Below, one piece after another: positions 1-6,008 of a DNA stretch of 6,008 nt. A model generated the notes under the pieces. It was not told the origin of the DNA. It saw nothing but the letters and a program-made list of their open reading frames with translations, and searched no databases. The DNA is taken from assembly GCA_028703215.1 (NCBI GenBank), contig JAQVNH010000074.1, forward strand, positions 1-6,008, in the 5' to 3' direction. Source of the stretch: Eubacteriales bacterium. GTDB taxonomy: Bacteria; Bacillota; Clostridia; Acetivibrionales; STF1-152. Every line of letters begins with the position of its first letter. The first letter of the stretch is position 1. Made by a program: the position numbers and the translations under genes.

Positions 1-2395
1 AAACAGCATCATGCGGCACATTTCTCTTGTCTGGCTCAATATCGATTTCAGAAGCGCCCGCTAGAGTCCTGAAGAAAATACTTTCGTTTTGCAGCAGGCT
101 TGCCTTTCTCTCATCATCTGTCACAAGCAGAATTTTGATTTTTTTTGACGGAGCCACATTCATTTCCGCTCTGATGTTCCTTACGCTCTTTATCGCATCC
201 ATCAGCAGCAGCATTGCCTTTTCGGCCTCTTTATCCTCTTGAGCCCCGTCCGGAACCGGCCATTCGGAGATCATAATGCTTTCGTCATGTCCCGGAAGGT
301 GCTGGTATATTTCCTCCGAAATAAACGGCATGAAAGGATGCAGCAGCTTCATCGCTTTTCCAAGAACCATGTTCAGGACATATTGGGTCTCTTTCCTGCC
401 CTCCCGTTCCCTGTCATAGAGTCTCGGCTTTGCCAGTTCGATATACCAGTCGCAATATTCTTCCCATATGAATTCGTAGATCTTTTGCAGCCCGCTCCCG
501 AACTCGAAGTTCTCAAGAGCCCCTGTCACTTCTTCTACAACAGTGTTGATCCTGCTCAGTATCCATTTGTCCGCAGTTGTGAATTTATTGCTGTCAATGT
601 CCGAAAAGTCAGGATTTTCATCAAAATTCATAAGCACAAACCTTGAAGCATTCCATATTTTATTTGTAAAGTTTCGGCCGGCTTCGATTTTCTCGGACGA
701 GAATCTCATATCATTCCCGGGAGCATTCCCGACCGTCAGAGAGTACCTCAGAGCATCTGTTCCGTAATCATCGATAACTTCAAGCGGATCAAGCCCGTTG
801 CCAAGGGATTTGCTCATCTTTCTCCCCTTAGAATCCCTGACAAGGCCATGAATCAAAACATTTCCGAATGGCGCTTTCCCCGTATGTTCAATACCCGAAA
901 AAATCATTCGTGCGACCCAGAAAAATATAATGTCATAACTAGTCACAAGAACGTCCGTCGGATAAAAATAATCTAAATCTTCAGTGGCTTCGGGCCATCC
1001 AAGCGTCGAAAACGGCCATAAAGCTGAACTGAACCATGTGTCAAGAGTATCCTCATCCTGTTCAAACTCGAGACCGCCGCAGAAAGAGCAAACATCTGGC
1101 TTATTGCGACCTACGGTCATCTCGTGACATTCGCAGCAGTAGTATGCAGGTATCCTGTGCCCCCACCAGAGCTGCCGAGAAATACACCAGTCCTGAATAT
1201 TTTCCATCCAGTTAAAGTATATTTTTTCAAATCTATCGGGAGTGAAAGCAACGATCCCATTTTTAACCGCTTCCAAAGCAGGTCCCGCAAGAGGTTTCAT
1301 TTTGACGAACCACTGCCTTGAAACCATTGGTTCAATAACACTTCCGCATCTGTAGCATGTTCCGATATTGTGGATATGCGATTCGGTCTTGAGTAAAAAT
1401 CCCTGGTTTTGCAGATCTTTCAAGACCTGTTTTCTCGCCTCATATCTGTCGAGTCCGGCATATGCTCCGGCATTTTCATTCATCGAAGCATCATCGTTCA
1501 ACACTTTGATTACCGCCAGCGAATGCCTGAGTCCTACTTCAAAGTCATTTGGGTCGTGTGCGGGAGTTATCTTTACCGCTCCCGTTCCCAGTTCCATATC
1601 CACATATTCGTCCTCGATGACCGGAATTTCCCTTCCCGACAGCGGCAATATGACCGTTTTCCCCACTAGGTGCCTGTACCTTTTGTCAGACGGATTGACC
1701 GCTACAGCAGTGTCTCCAAGCATCGTTTCAGGTCTTGTCGTCGCTACCGCGATGAACTCGCCGGTTTCCTTAATAGGATATTTGAGATGCCAGAATGAGC
1801 CTTCCTTTTCCTCATGTTCGACTTCAGTATCGGAAATCGATGTGTTGCAGCCGGGGCACCAGTTGATTATACGTTCGCCCCTGTATATGAGCCCTTTGTT
1901 ATAAAGTCTTATGAATACTTCCGTTACAGCTTTTGACAGCCCCTCGTCCATCGTGAACCTCTCGCGCTCCCAGTCGCAGGAACTGCCGAGTTTTTTAAGC
2001 TGTTCCACTATCCTTCCCCCGTACTTTTCCTTCCAGGCCCAGGCTCGCTCAAGAAATTTTTCCCGCCCGAGCATGTCCTTTGTCAGCCCCTCCCCAGCAA
2101 GAGCCTCGACGATTTTCGCCTCAGTCGCTATGCTGGCATGATCGGTGCCCGGAAGCCATAGCGTACTGTAACCCTGCATCCTTTTCATTCTTATGAGGAT
2201 GTCCTGCTGAGTTTCGTCAAGTGCGTGACCCATATGCAGCTGCCCTGTAATATTAGGAGGCGGAATAACTATGGTGAAAGGCTTTTTGCTCTTGTCGACT
2301 TTGGCATGGAAATATCCTTTTTCCATCCAGTTTGAGTAGAGTCTGTCCTCAACTTTTTTCGGATCATATATTTTTTCCGTATTGAAATCCAACAT
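1..2395 (-). CDS. valS: Valyl-tRNA synthetase, C-terminus cut by the window edge
   Basis: Cytoplasmic class I synthetase that charges tRNA-Val with valine and hydrolyses mischarged Thr-tRNA-Val. 798 codons are visible without an in-frame stop; the family is usually about 880 residues, so roughly the last 80 (the C-terminal coiled-coil arm) lie beyond the edge. Seen in order: PPPNITG then HMGH at residues 54-57; PGTDHASIATE, which is typical of ValRS rather than IleRS/LeuRS; the CP1 editing domain with TTRPET (219-224) and HDPND (280-284); a zinc ribbon with Cys420/421, Cys423, Cys436 and Cys439; DTWFSS; KMSKS (526-530); and the anticodon-binding helical domain from about Trp611. All motifs share one frame, so there is no frameshift. 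The ATG at 2395-2393 is chosen because an in-frame TAA lies two codons upstream and a Shine-Dalgarno match precedes it. Expression should be controlled by the T-box leader upstream. Identity is very secure. Confidence 0.98.
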   Translation of the reverse strand, partial: MLDFNTEKIYDPKKVEDRLYSNWMEKGYFHAKVDKSKKPFTIVIPPPNITGQLHMGHALDETQQDILIRMKRMQGYSTLWLPGTDHASIATEAKIVEALAGEGLTKDMLGREKFLERAWAWKEKYGGRIVEQLKKLGSSCDWERERFTMDEGLSKAVTEVFIRLYNKGLIYRGERIINWCPGCNTSISDTEVEHEEKEGSFWHLKYPIKETGEFIAVATTRPETMLGDTAVAVNPSDKRYRHLVGKTVILPLSGREIPVIEDEYVDMELGTGAVKITPAHDPNDFEVGLRHSLAVIKVLNDDASMNENAGAYAGLDRYEARKQVLKDLQNQGFLLKTESHIHNIGTCYRCGSVIEPMVSRQWFVKMKPLAGPALEAVKNGIVAFTPDRFEKIYFNWMENIQDWCISRQLWWGHRIPAYYCCECHEMTVGRNKPDVCSFCGGLEFEQDEDTLDTWFSSALWPFSTLGWPEATEDLDYFYPTDVLVTSYDIIFFWVARMIFSGIEHTGKAPFGNVLIHGLVRDSKGRKMSKSLGNGLDPLEVIDDYGTDALRYSLTVGNAPGNDMRFSSEKIEAGRNFTNKIWNASRFVLMNFDENPDFSDIDSNKFTTADKWILSRINTVVEEVTGALENFEFGSGLQKIYEFIWEEYCDWYIELAKPRLYDREREGRKETQYVLNMVLGKAMKLLHPFMPFISEEIYQHLPGHDESIMISEWPVPDGAQEDKEAEKAMLLLMDAIKSVRNIRAEMNVAPSKKIKILLVTDDERKASLLQNESIFFRTLAGASEIDIEPDKRNVPHDAV

Positions 2396-2401
2396 TTTTT
2401 A

Positions 2402-2409
2402 CACCATCC
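2402..2409 (-). promoter_or_regulatory. valS ribosome binding site, containing a Met-Val-stop mini-ORF
   Basis: On the minus strand GGATGGTG lies six bases before the valS ATG. It matches GGAGGTG with one extra T, so pairing to the 16S rRNA end is plausible through GGTG. The same bases contain ATG GTG TAA, in frame with valS, with the TAA at 2401-2399. This in-frame stop excludes any upstream start for valS. The two-codon ORF is probably a chance product of the Shine-Dalgarno sequence. Confidence 0.65.
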
Positions 2410-2457
2410 CGGTCAGTAATATCCTTATTTATTCTCATGCTTTCACGCGCATCAAAT

Positions 2458-2491
2458 AAAAAAACCTCCGTCATATATTCGGACGGAAGTT
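2458..2491 (-). terminator. Conditional intrinsic terminator of the valS T-box leader
   Basis: On the minus strand AACTTCCGTC (2491-2482) pairs with GACGGAGGTT (2472-2463) over ten base pairs with one G-U, around a nine-base loop, and runs into seven consecutive T (2464-2458). This is a classic Rho-independent terminator. It should form when tRNA-Val is charged and be blocked when uncharged tRNA stabilises the antiterminator. Confidence 0.95.
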
Positions 2492-2513
2492 GAATTGCCG
2501 CGGTACCACCAAA
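2478..2513 (-). promoter_or_regulatory. T-box antiterminator element
   Basis: Helix A1 TTTGG (2513-2509) pairs with CCGAA (2482-2478, one G-U). The seven-base bulge TGGTACC (2508-2502) receives the tRNA 3' NCCA end. Helix A2 GCGG (2501-2498) pairs with CCGT (2486-2483). The usual AGGG ahead of UGGNACC is replaced by TTGG, and the partner strand changes to match. The 3' strands overlap the 5' arm of the terminator, so the two folds exclude each other. Confidence 0.88.
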
Positions 2514-2727
2514 ATTCCCTGCTTGAGCAGGACTCCTCATATGGATAACGGTTCATCTCCGCTGCAGCTTACCTTAATATGTTCGGCTGCAGAGCTCATG
2601 AGCTACTTCGGTTTACGTTTCCCCGCAGGATGGCTTTCAGCCTCGGCCAGCCTTCTCTTTTCGGGACCTGTGAACTTACTTCTCTCAATCATCGCTGATT
2701 ATGCGCTATATGATCATGAACTACATG

Positions 2728-2743
2728 TTATCATAGATGATAA
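2728..2743. repeat. 16-bp palindrome over the valS -10 element, possible operator
   Basis: Perfect seven-base arms TTATCAT and ATGATAA flank a two-base AG centre. The palindrome covers the whole valS -10 box and the predicted transcription start, where a bound repressor would block initiation. It does not match the TGAAT..ATTCA form of an ArgR box. No regulator can be named. AT-rich promoter sequence can give such symmetry by chance. Confidence 0.4.
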
Positions 2744-2765
2744 TTTAATTTGACCCTGTTGTCAA
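2737..2765 (-). promoter_or_regulatory. Sigma-A-type promoter of the T-box/valS transcript
   Basis: A perfect -35 TTGACA (2765-2760), a 17-base spacer and -10 TATCAT (2742-2737) on the minus strand. The predicted start is near 2730, just upstream of Stem I, giving a leader of about 335 bases. The perfect -35 box, ideal spacing and placement before the T-box make this convincing. Confidence 0.85.
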
Positions 2766-2769
2766 GATG

Positions 2770-2799
2770 TTGCAAGGCACTGCCGCCTTATTGTATAAT
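2770..2799 (+). promoter_or_regulatory. Promoter of argJ
   Basis: Consensus -10 TATAAT at 2794-2799 with a -35 candidate TTGCAA at 2770-2775 and an 18-base spacer. The predicted start is near 2806, leaving a short leader of about 23 bases. Its -35 box lies only four bases from the -35 box of the divergent valS promoter. Confidence 0.75.
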
Positions 2800-2815
2800 C
2801 AGGTGAACAAAGAGC

Positions 2816-2820
2816 AGAGG
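2816..2820 (+). promoter_or_regulatory. Ribosome binding site that fixes the argJ start
   Basis: AGAGG ends eight bases before the ATG at 2829. An in-frame GTG at 2820 would add three residues, but it overlaps this Shine-Dalgarno sequence and would itself have no suitably spaced site, so the ATG is preferred. Confidence 0.75.
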
Positions 2821-2828
2821 TGCGCAAT

Positions 2829-4034
2829 ATGAAAGTTTTGGAAAACGGCACGATCACATCGCCTTCAGGGTACATCGCCTCAGGTGTTTCCTGCGGAATC
2901 AAAAAGGATAAAGAGGCAGCCGACCTGGCTTTTATCGTCAGTGAAGCCACAAGTGACTGTGCCGGCGTTTTTACACAGAATCTGGTAAAAGGACATTCCT
3001 TGAAATATACTATAGACTGCGCCGGGAACGGAAAAGCCAGAGCAATCCTGGTAAACAGCGGCAACGCAAATGCATGTGTAGGCGAGCAAGGAGACAAAGA
3101 TGCCGTATCAATGGCGGCTGCCGCTGCAAAAGCGCTGAACTGCGATCCCCGCGAAGTTTTGATCGGCTCGACGGGTGTTATAGGCAAGCCTTTGCCTATC
3201 GATAAAATTATCAAAGGAGTAATCCGTGCATTCGAAAGTCTCTCGGAAAACGGCGGACATGATGCGGCATCGGCTATCATGACGACCGACCTGATAAAAA
3301 AGGAGCTTGCCGTTGAGCTCATTATCTCAGGCAAACCCGTGAGAATAGGCGGTATAGCAAAAGGCTCCGGAATGATACATCCAAATATGGCCACTCTCAT
3401 CGGGCTCCTGACTACCGATATCTCAATCTCTAAAACACTGCTGGATAAAGCGCTGAGATATTCAGTAAATAAATCATTCAACCGTATTACTGTTGATGGC
3501 GACACAAGCGTTTGCGATATGCTCCTTGCGCTTGCGAACGGCAGATCGGGCGCACACATCGAAACTGAAGATGACGATTATATCGCTTTCCGCGATGCTC
3601 TCGAATACGTCTGCACAAAACTTGCCGTTATGATCGTTCAGGACGGAGAGGGCGCAACAAAACTGATCGAGATAAGGGTTGAAAACGCCGCTTCTGCAAA
3701 AGATGCGTTAGGTATCGCTTTATCTGTAGCAAAGTCGCCACTGGTAAAAACAGCATTTTTCGGAGAAGACGCCAACTGGGGGCGCATACTCACAGCGGCT
3801 GGTTATTCCGGCGTAAGTTTCGACCCTGCTCTTGTAGATATTTTTATCGGAGATCTGGCAGTCTGCAGGAAGGGCACGTCTATTCGGTTCGACGAGAACA
3901 AGGCTTCGGAAATACTTAAGCGCAAGGAAATCTCAGTTCGGATAAGCTTGAATAGCGGAAAAGCCTGGGACAGAGTCTGGACCTGTGATTTTTCATATGA
4001 TTATGTCAAAATCAACGGCAGCTACAGAACATGA
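2829..4034 (+). CDS. argJ: Glutamate N-acetyltransferase (ornithine acetyltransferase), ArgJ
   Basis: Cytoplasmic enzyme of arginine biosynthesis that moves the acetyl group from N-acetylornithine to glutamate, recycling acetyl; many family members also make N-acetylglutamate from acetyl-CoA. The 401 residues match the usual length of about 400. The precursor self-cleaves before a threonine in the motif KGSGMIHPNMAT: here Thr189, giving an alpha chain of 1-188 and a beta chain of 189-401 starting TLIGLLTTD. Also seen: NSGNANAC (76-83), the STG motif of the oxyanion region (114-116), EDANWGR (313-319) and the conserved C-terminal end YDYVKINGSYRT. No key residue is missing. It has its own promoter, is divergent from valS and converges with clpC; no other arg gene is visible. 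Whether it is mono- or bifunctional cannot be read from sequence; the presence or absence of argA/argE elsewhere would indicate this. Confidence 0.97.
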   Translation: MKVLENGTITSPSGYIASGVSCGIKKDKEAADLAFIVSEATSDCAGVFTQNLVKGHSLKYTIDCAGNGKARAILVNSGNANACVGEQGDKDAVSMAAAAAKALNCDPREVLIGSTGVIGKPLPIDKIIKGVIRAFESLSENGGHDAASAIMTTDLIKKELAVELIISGKPVRIGGIAKGSGMIHPNMATLIGLLTTDISISKTLLDKALRYSVNKSFNRITVDGDTSVCDMLLALANGRSGAHIETEDDDYIAFRDALEYVCTKLAVMIVQDGEGATKLIEIRVENAASAKDALGIALSVAKSPLVKTAFFGEDANWGRILTAAGYSGVSFDPALVDIFIGDLAVCRKGTSIRFDENKASEILKRKEISVRISLNSGKAWDRVWTCDFSYDYVKINGSYRT

Positions 4035-4141
4035 ACCATGCTGAGAAACAGCTTATAATAAACTGAAACAGTTAATACCAGACACTATATATTTGAGACG
4101 CTATATTTGAGACGCTGTTCATGTCAAACACTCAAGACTGT
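4035..4141. other. Convergent intergenic region of argJ and clpC
   Basis: 107 bases between two facing stop codons. It holds two weak hairpins, GCTG/CAGC at 4040-4052 and AACTG/CAGTT at 4061-4073. Neither is GC-rich or followed by a T-tract on either strand, so I call no intrinsic terminator. It also holds the 14-bp tandem repeat listed separately and an 8-bp inverted pair, ACATGAAC at 4029-4036 with GTTCATGT at 4117-4124. Confidence 0.6.
4088..4116. repeat. Tandem duplication of a 14-bp unit
   Basis: The unit TATATTTGAGACGC occurs twice head to tail without mismatch (4088-4101 and 4102-4115), and the next base, T, continues the period. This is most simply a slippage or small-duplication product in non-coding DNA. 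No dyad symmetry within the unit suggests a protein site. Confidence 0.9.
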
Positions 4142-6008
4142 TCAGCCATCGGTTCTCATTACTACCTTGCCGGCGGAATAATCGGCACTGATAGTGCAGC
4201 CTTCCATAAAATCTCCTTTTAGAAACCTCTCGGATAGCTCGTCCTCGACAAAGGTTTGTATTGTCCTTCTCATTGGACGCGCGCCGAATCTGGGATCGTA
4301 GCCTTCGTTTATCAAAAATTCCTTCAGCGCTTCGGTAAATTCTATTTTCATGTTTTTCGCGGCGACATCCGCACGAACTTCATTCAGCATCAGTTCGACT
4401 ATCTTTCCAAGCTCTTCCCTGCTAAGGTCGGTGAATATTATTATATCATCGAGCCGGTTCAAAAACTCCGGCCTGAATGTTTCTTTCAATGCATCGGAAA
4501 CAGAGTTTGTCAAAGCGGAATATTCATCGTTCGTGAAGCCGATGCCCTTTGACTTCAGCGTAGTCCCGGCATTCGATGTCATCACTGTTATCGTGTTCTC
4601 GAAGTTAACGACTCTGCCATGGCTGTCGGTCAGCCTGCCGTCATCAAATATCTGCAGCAGCATATTGAACACATCGGGATGCGCCTTCTCGATTTCATCA
4701 AGCAAAATCACCGAATACGGTTTTCTTCTAACCTTGTCCGTCAGCTGTCCGCCTTCGTCATATCCGATATATCCCGGAGGCGATCCGATCATTTTTGAGA
4801 CCGTATGCTTCTCCATATATTCCGACATGTCCATTCTTATCAAAGCTTCTTCGCTTTCAAAAAGCTCGACTGCAAGCGCTTTTACCAGTTCTGTCTTGCC
4901 GACGCCTGTCGGTCCCACAAATATAAACGAACTCGGTTTTTTCTTGTTCCTGAACCCGGCCCGGTTTCTCCGGATTGCTTTTGCAAGGGCGCTGACCGCC
5001 TTGTCCTGACCTACTACTCTTTTATGCAAGCGCTCCTCCAGGTTGATCAGCTTTTCGGTTTCCGCCTCTGTCAATCTCTGAACCGGCACGCCTGTCCATG
5101 CCTCGACCACCGAAGCGATATCTTCGACGGTTATGCTGTAATCCTTATACTTTTCCTCGATTTCATTGATCCTTGCCAGAAGATTGCATTCATTCACTTT
5201 GAGGTCGGCGGCTTTCTGATAATCCTCTATCGAATCCGCCAGCACGGCATTTTCCTTTTCCTCCCTGACGCGGGACAATTCCTCTCTGAGTGTTGCAAGC
5301 TCCACAAGGCCTGCATTTCTGAGGTTTGCCTTCGAGCCCGCCTCATCGATCACGTCAATGGCTTTGTCCGGGAGGAATCTGTCCGTTATGTACCTCTCCG
5401 AAAGAATAACCGCGGCCTCTGCCGCTTCATCCGAGATTTTCACTGTGTGGTATTTTTCATAATAATCCCTGATGCCCTTCAATATTTCGATGGATTCCTC
5501 TATTGAAGGTTCTTCGACAATTACGGGCTGAAACCTTCTTTCAAGAGCAGAATCTTTCTCGATCTTTTTATATTCCTTCAATGTTGTTGCGCCTATTACC
5601 TGCACCTCTCCCTTCGCCAGAGCCGGTTTCAGTATATTCGCGGCATTCAGCGCGCCTTCGGCTTCTCCTGCGCCCATTATATTGTGCAGCTCATCGATGA
5701 CCAGAATTATATTGCCGTGAGATCTTGCTTCATCGATCAGCCCCTTCATCCGGCTTTCGAACTGTCCTCTGAATTGAGTCCCTGCTACAAGCGCAGTTAA
5801 ATCGACCTGATATATCTCGGTATTGAAGAGTTTCACCGGAACCTGCCTGTTAGCTATTCTTACCGCAAGCCCTTCAGCTATCGCAGTCTTGCCGACACCC
5901 GGCTCGCCGATGAGGACAGGATTATTCTTTGTCCTCCTGTTAAGTATTTGAATGACACGTCCCACTTCCTTGTCTCGTCCGATGACCCTGTCTATTTTTT
6001 GCTCTTTG
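4142..6008 (-). CDS. clpC: ClpC-type AAA+ unfoldase, N-terminal domain outside the window
   Basis: ATP-driven unfoldase that feeds damaged or tagged proteins to the ClpP peptidase. 621 residues are visible, opening with KIDRVIGRDKEVGRV at the start of the D1 ATPase; the N-terminal Clp repeats (about 170-190 residues) lie past the edge, so any GTG or ATG near 5965 is internal. D1: Walker A GEPGVGKT (5885-5908), pore loop GTQFRG (aromatic at 5771-5773), Walker B VIDE (5690-5701), arginine finger ERRFQ (5528-5542). A short UVR-like M-domain YQKAADLK (around 5198-5221) separates ClpC from ClpB, whose M-domain is much longer, and from ClpA, which lacks one. D2: Walker A GPTGVGKT (4892-4915), pore loop GYIGYDEGG (from 4774 down), Walker B LLDE, sensor-2 GARPMRR (4265-4285). 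The ClpP-docking tripeptide IGF is at 4535-4543. The frame is intact. In many Firmicutes it follows ctsR-mcsA-mcsB; that side is not visible. Confidence 0.95.
   Translation of the reverse strand, partial: KEQKIDRVIGRDKEVGRVIQILNRRTKNNPVLIGEPGVGKTAIAEGLAVRIANRQVPVKLFNTEIYQVDLTALVAGTQFRGQFESRMKGLIDEARSHGNIILVIDELHNIMGAGEAEGALNAANILKPALAKGEVQVIGATTLKEYKKIEKDSALERRFQPVIVEEPSIEESIEILKGIRDYYEKYHTVKISDEAAEAAVILSERYITDRFLPDKAIDVIDEAGSKANLRNAGLVELATLREELSRVREEKENAVLADSIEDYQKAADLKVNECNLLARINEIEEKYKDYSITVEDIASVVEAWTGVPVQRLTEAETEKLINLEERLHKRVVGQDKAVSALAKAIRRNRAGFRNKKKPSSFIFVGPTGVGKTELVKALAVELFESEEALIRMDMSEYMEKHTVSKMIGSPPGYIGYDEGGQLTDKVRRKPYSVILLDEIEKAHPDVFNMLLQIFDDGRLTDSHGRVVNFENTITVMTSNAGTTLKSKGIGFTNDEYSALTNSVSDALKETFRPEFLNRLDDIIIFTDLSREELGKIVELMLNEVRADVAAKNMKIEFTEALKEFLINEGYDPRFGARPMRRTIQTFVEDELSERFLKGDFMEGCTISADYSAGKVVMRTDG

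Larger units (their letters stand above)
2458..2730 (-). promoter_or_regulatory. T-box riboswitch (tRNA-Val-responsive leader) of valS
   Basis: An untranslated leader that binds uncharged tRNA and decides between termination and readthrough into valS. Read 5' to 3' on the minus strand: Stem I base helix TGAG 2687-2684 with CTCA 2602-2599; loop-E strand AGTA 2680-2677 facing GAA 2609-2607; specifier candidate GTA (Val) 2606-2604 followed by a purine; a distal hairpin with arms 2652-2646 and 2634-2628 and a GGCTGAAA loop; Stem II CTGCAGC 2592-2586 with GCTGCAG 2568-2562; F-box CCGTTATC 2551-2544; Stem III CCTGC/GCAGG 2531-2518; the T-box bulge TGGTACC; and the terminator. The U after UGG would pair with an A discriminator base, as in tRNA-Val. 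The class is certain from the T-box/terminator pair. The specifier is assigned by alignment and by the valS context, and is less sure. The 5' end is inferred from the promoter. Confidence 0.95.

Noticed and set aside
27..2141. Several plus-strand open frames of 65-178 codons opposite valS
   Set aside because: All are antisense shadows of valS, with no plausible start signals and no protein features.
2728..2743. Palindrome as an ArgR or Fur box
   Set aside because: The arms TTATCAT/ATGATAA do not fit TGAAT..ATTCA, and the spacing and sequence do not fit a standard 7-1-7 Fur site, so no regulator is named.
2490..2753. 87-codon plus-strand open frame across the T-box leader
   Set aside because: The region is fully explained as a structured leader RNA on the other strand.
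2762..3559. 265-codon open frame on the minus strand, antisense to argJ
   Set aside because: It is the shadow of argJ, whose protein carries every family motif. The translation is low-complexity Ser/Ala/Leu-rich without a recognisable domain, and there is no ribosome site or promoter supporting it.
4054..4059. TATAAT in the argJ-clpC gap as a promoter on the plus strand
   Set aside because: No -35-like box at suitable spacing and no gene in that direction; it would only read antisense into clpC.
4040..4073. Small hairpins after argJ considered as a terminator
   Set aside because: Stems of only four and five base pairs, AU-rich surroundings and no T-tract.
4029..4124. 8-bp inverted pair ACATGAAC / GTTCATGT spanning the argJ stop
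   Set aside because: The arms are 80 bases apart and short; chance occurrence is likely and no function follows from it.
4350..5506. Two long open frames (219 and 233 codons) on the plus strand opposite clpC
   Set aside because: Both overlie the conserved ATPase domains of clpC on the other strand. Their translations resemble no family and they overlap each other, so they are by-products of clpC codon use.

Overview
The window looks like an ordinary chromosomal housekeeping stretch from a Firmicute, most likely a Clostridia-type organism of moderate GC. The grounds are a canonical tRNA-responsive T-box leader of the transcriptional-terminator class in front of valS, a ClpC-type (not ClpA or ClpB) AAA+ unfoldase with a UVR-like middle domain, and sigma-A-like promoters. 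I cannot name a genus from the sequence alone.

Layout. Positions 1-2395 (minus strand) hold valS, valyl-tRNA synthetase, complete at its start but losing its last part at the left edge. Positions 2458-2730 (minus) hold its T-box leader: Stem I with a GUA (Val) specifier candidate, Stem II, an F-box, Stem III, the T-box antiterminator and a competing intrinsic terminator. Two divergent promoters sit back to back at 2737-2799, one reading left into the T-box and valS, the other right into argJ. A 16-bp perfect-arm palindrome covers the valS -10 element. Positions 2829-4034 (plus) hold a complete argJ (ornithine acetyltransferase / N-acetylglutamate synthase). A 107-bp convergent intergenic region (4035-4141) contains a 14-bp tandem duplication and no convincing terminator. 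Positions 4142-6008 (minus) hold clpC, complete at its C-terminus but cut by the right edge just before its first ATPase domain, so the N-terminal adaptor-binding domain is not visible.

How they work together. The three genes are not one operon. valS is controlled by uncharged tRNA-Val through its leader. argJ is an apparently solitary arginine-biosynthesis gene with its own promoter. clpC is a protein-quality-control gene that converges on argJ. The most interesting details are in regulation and residue-level divergence: an atypical T-box antiterminator helix with compensating changes, divergent promoters with a possible operator, and an unusual M-domain in ClpC. I found no new multi-gene system, mobile element, CRISPR array or tRNA/rRNA gene.
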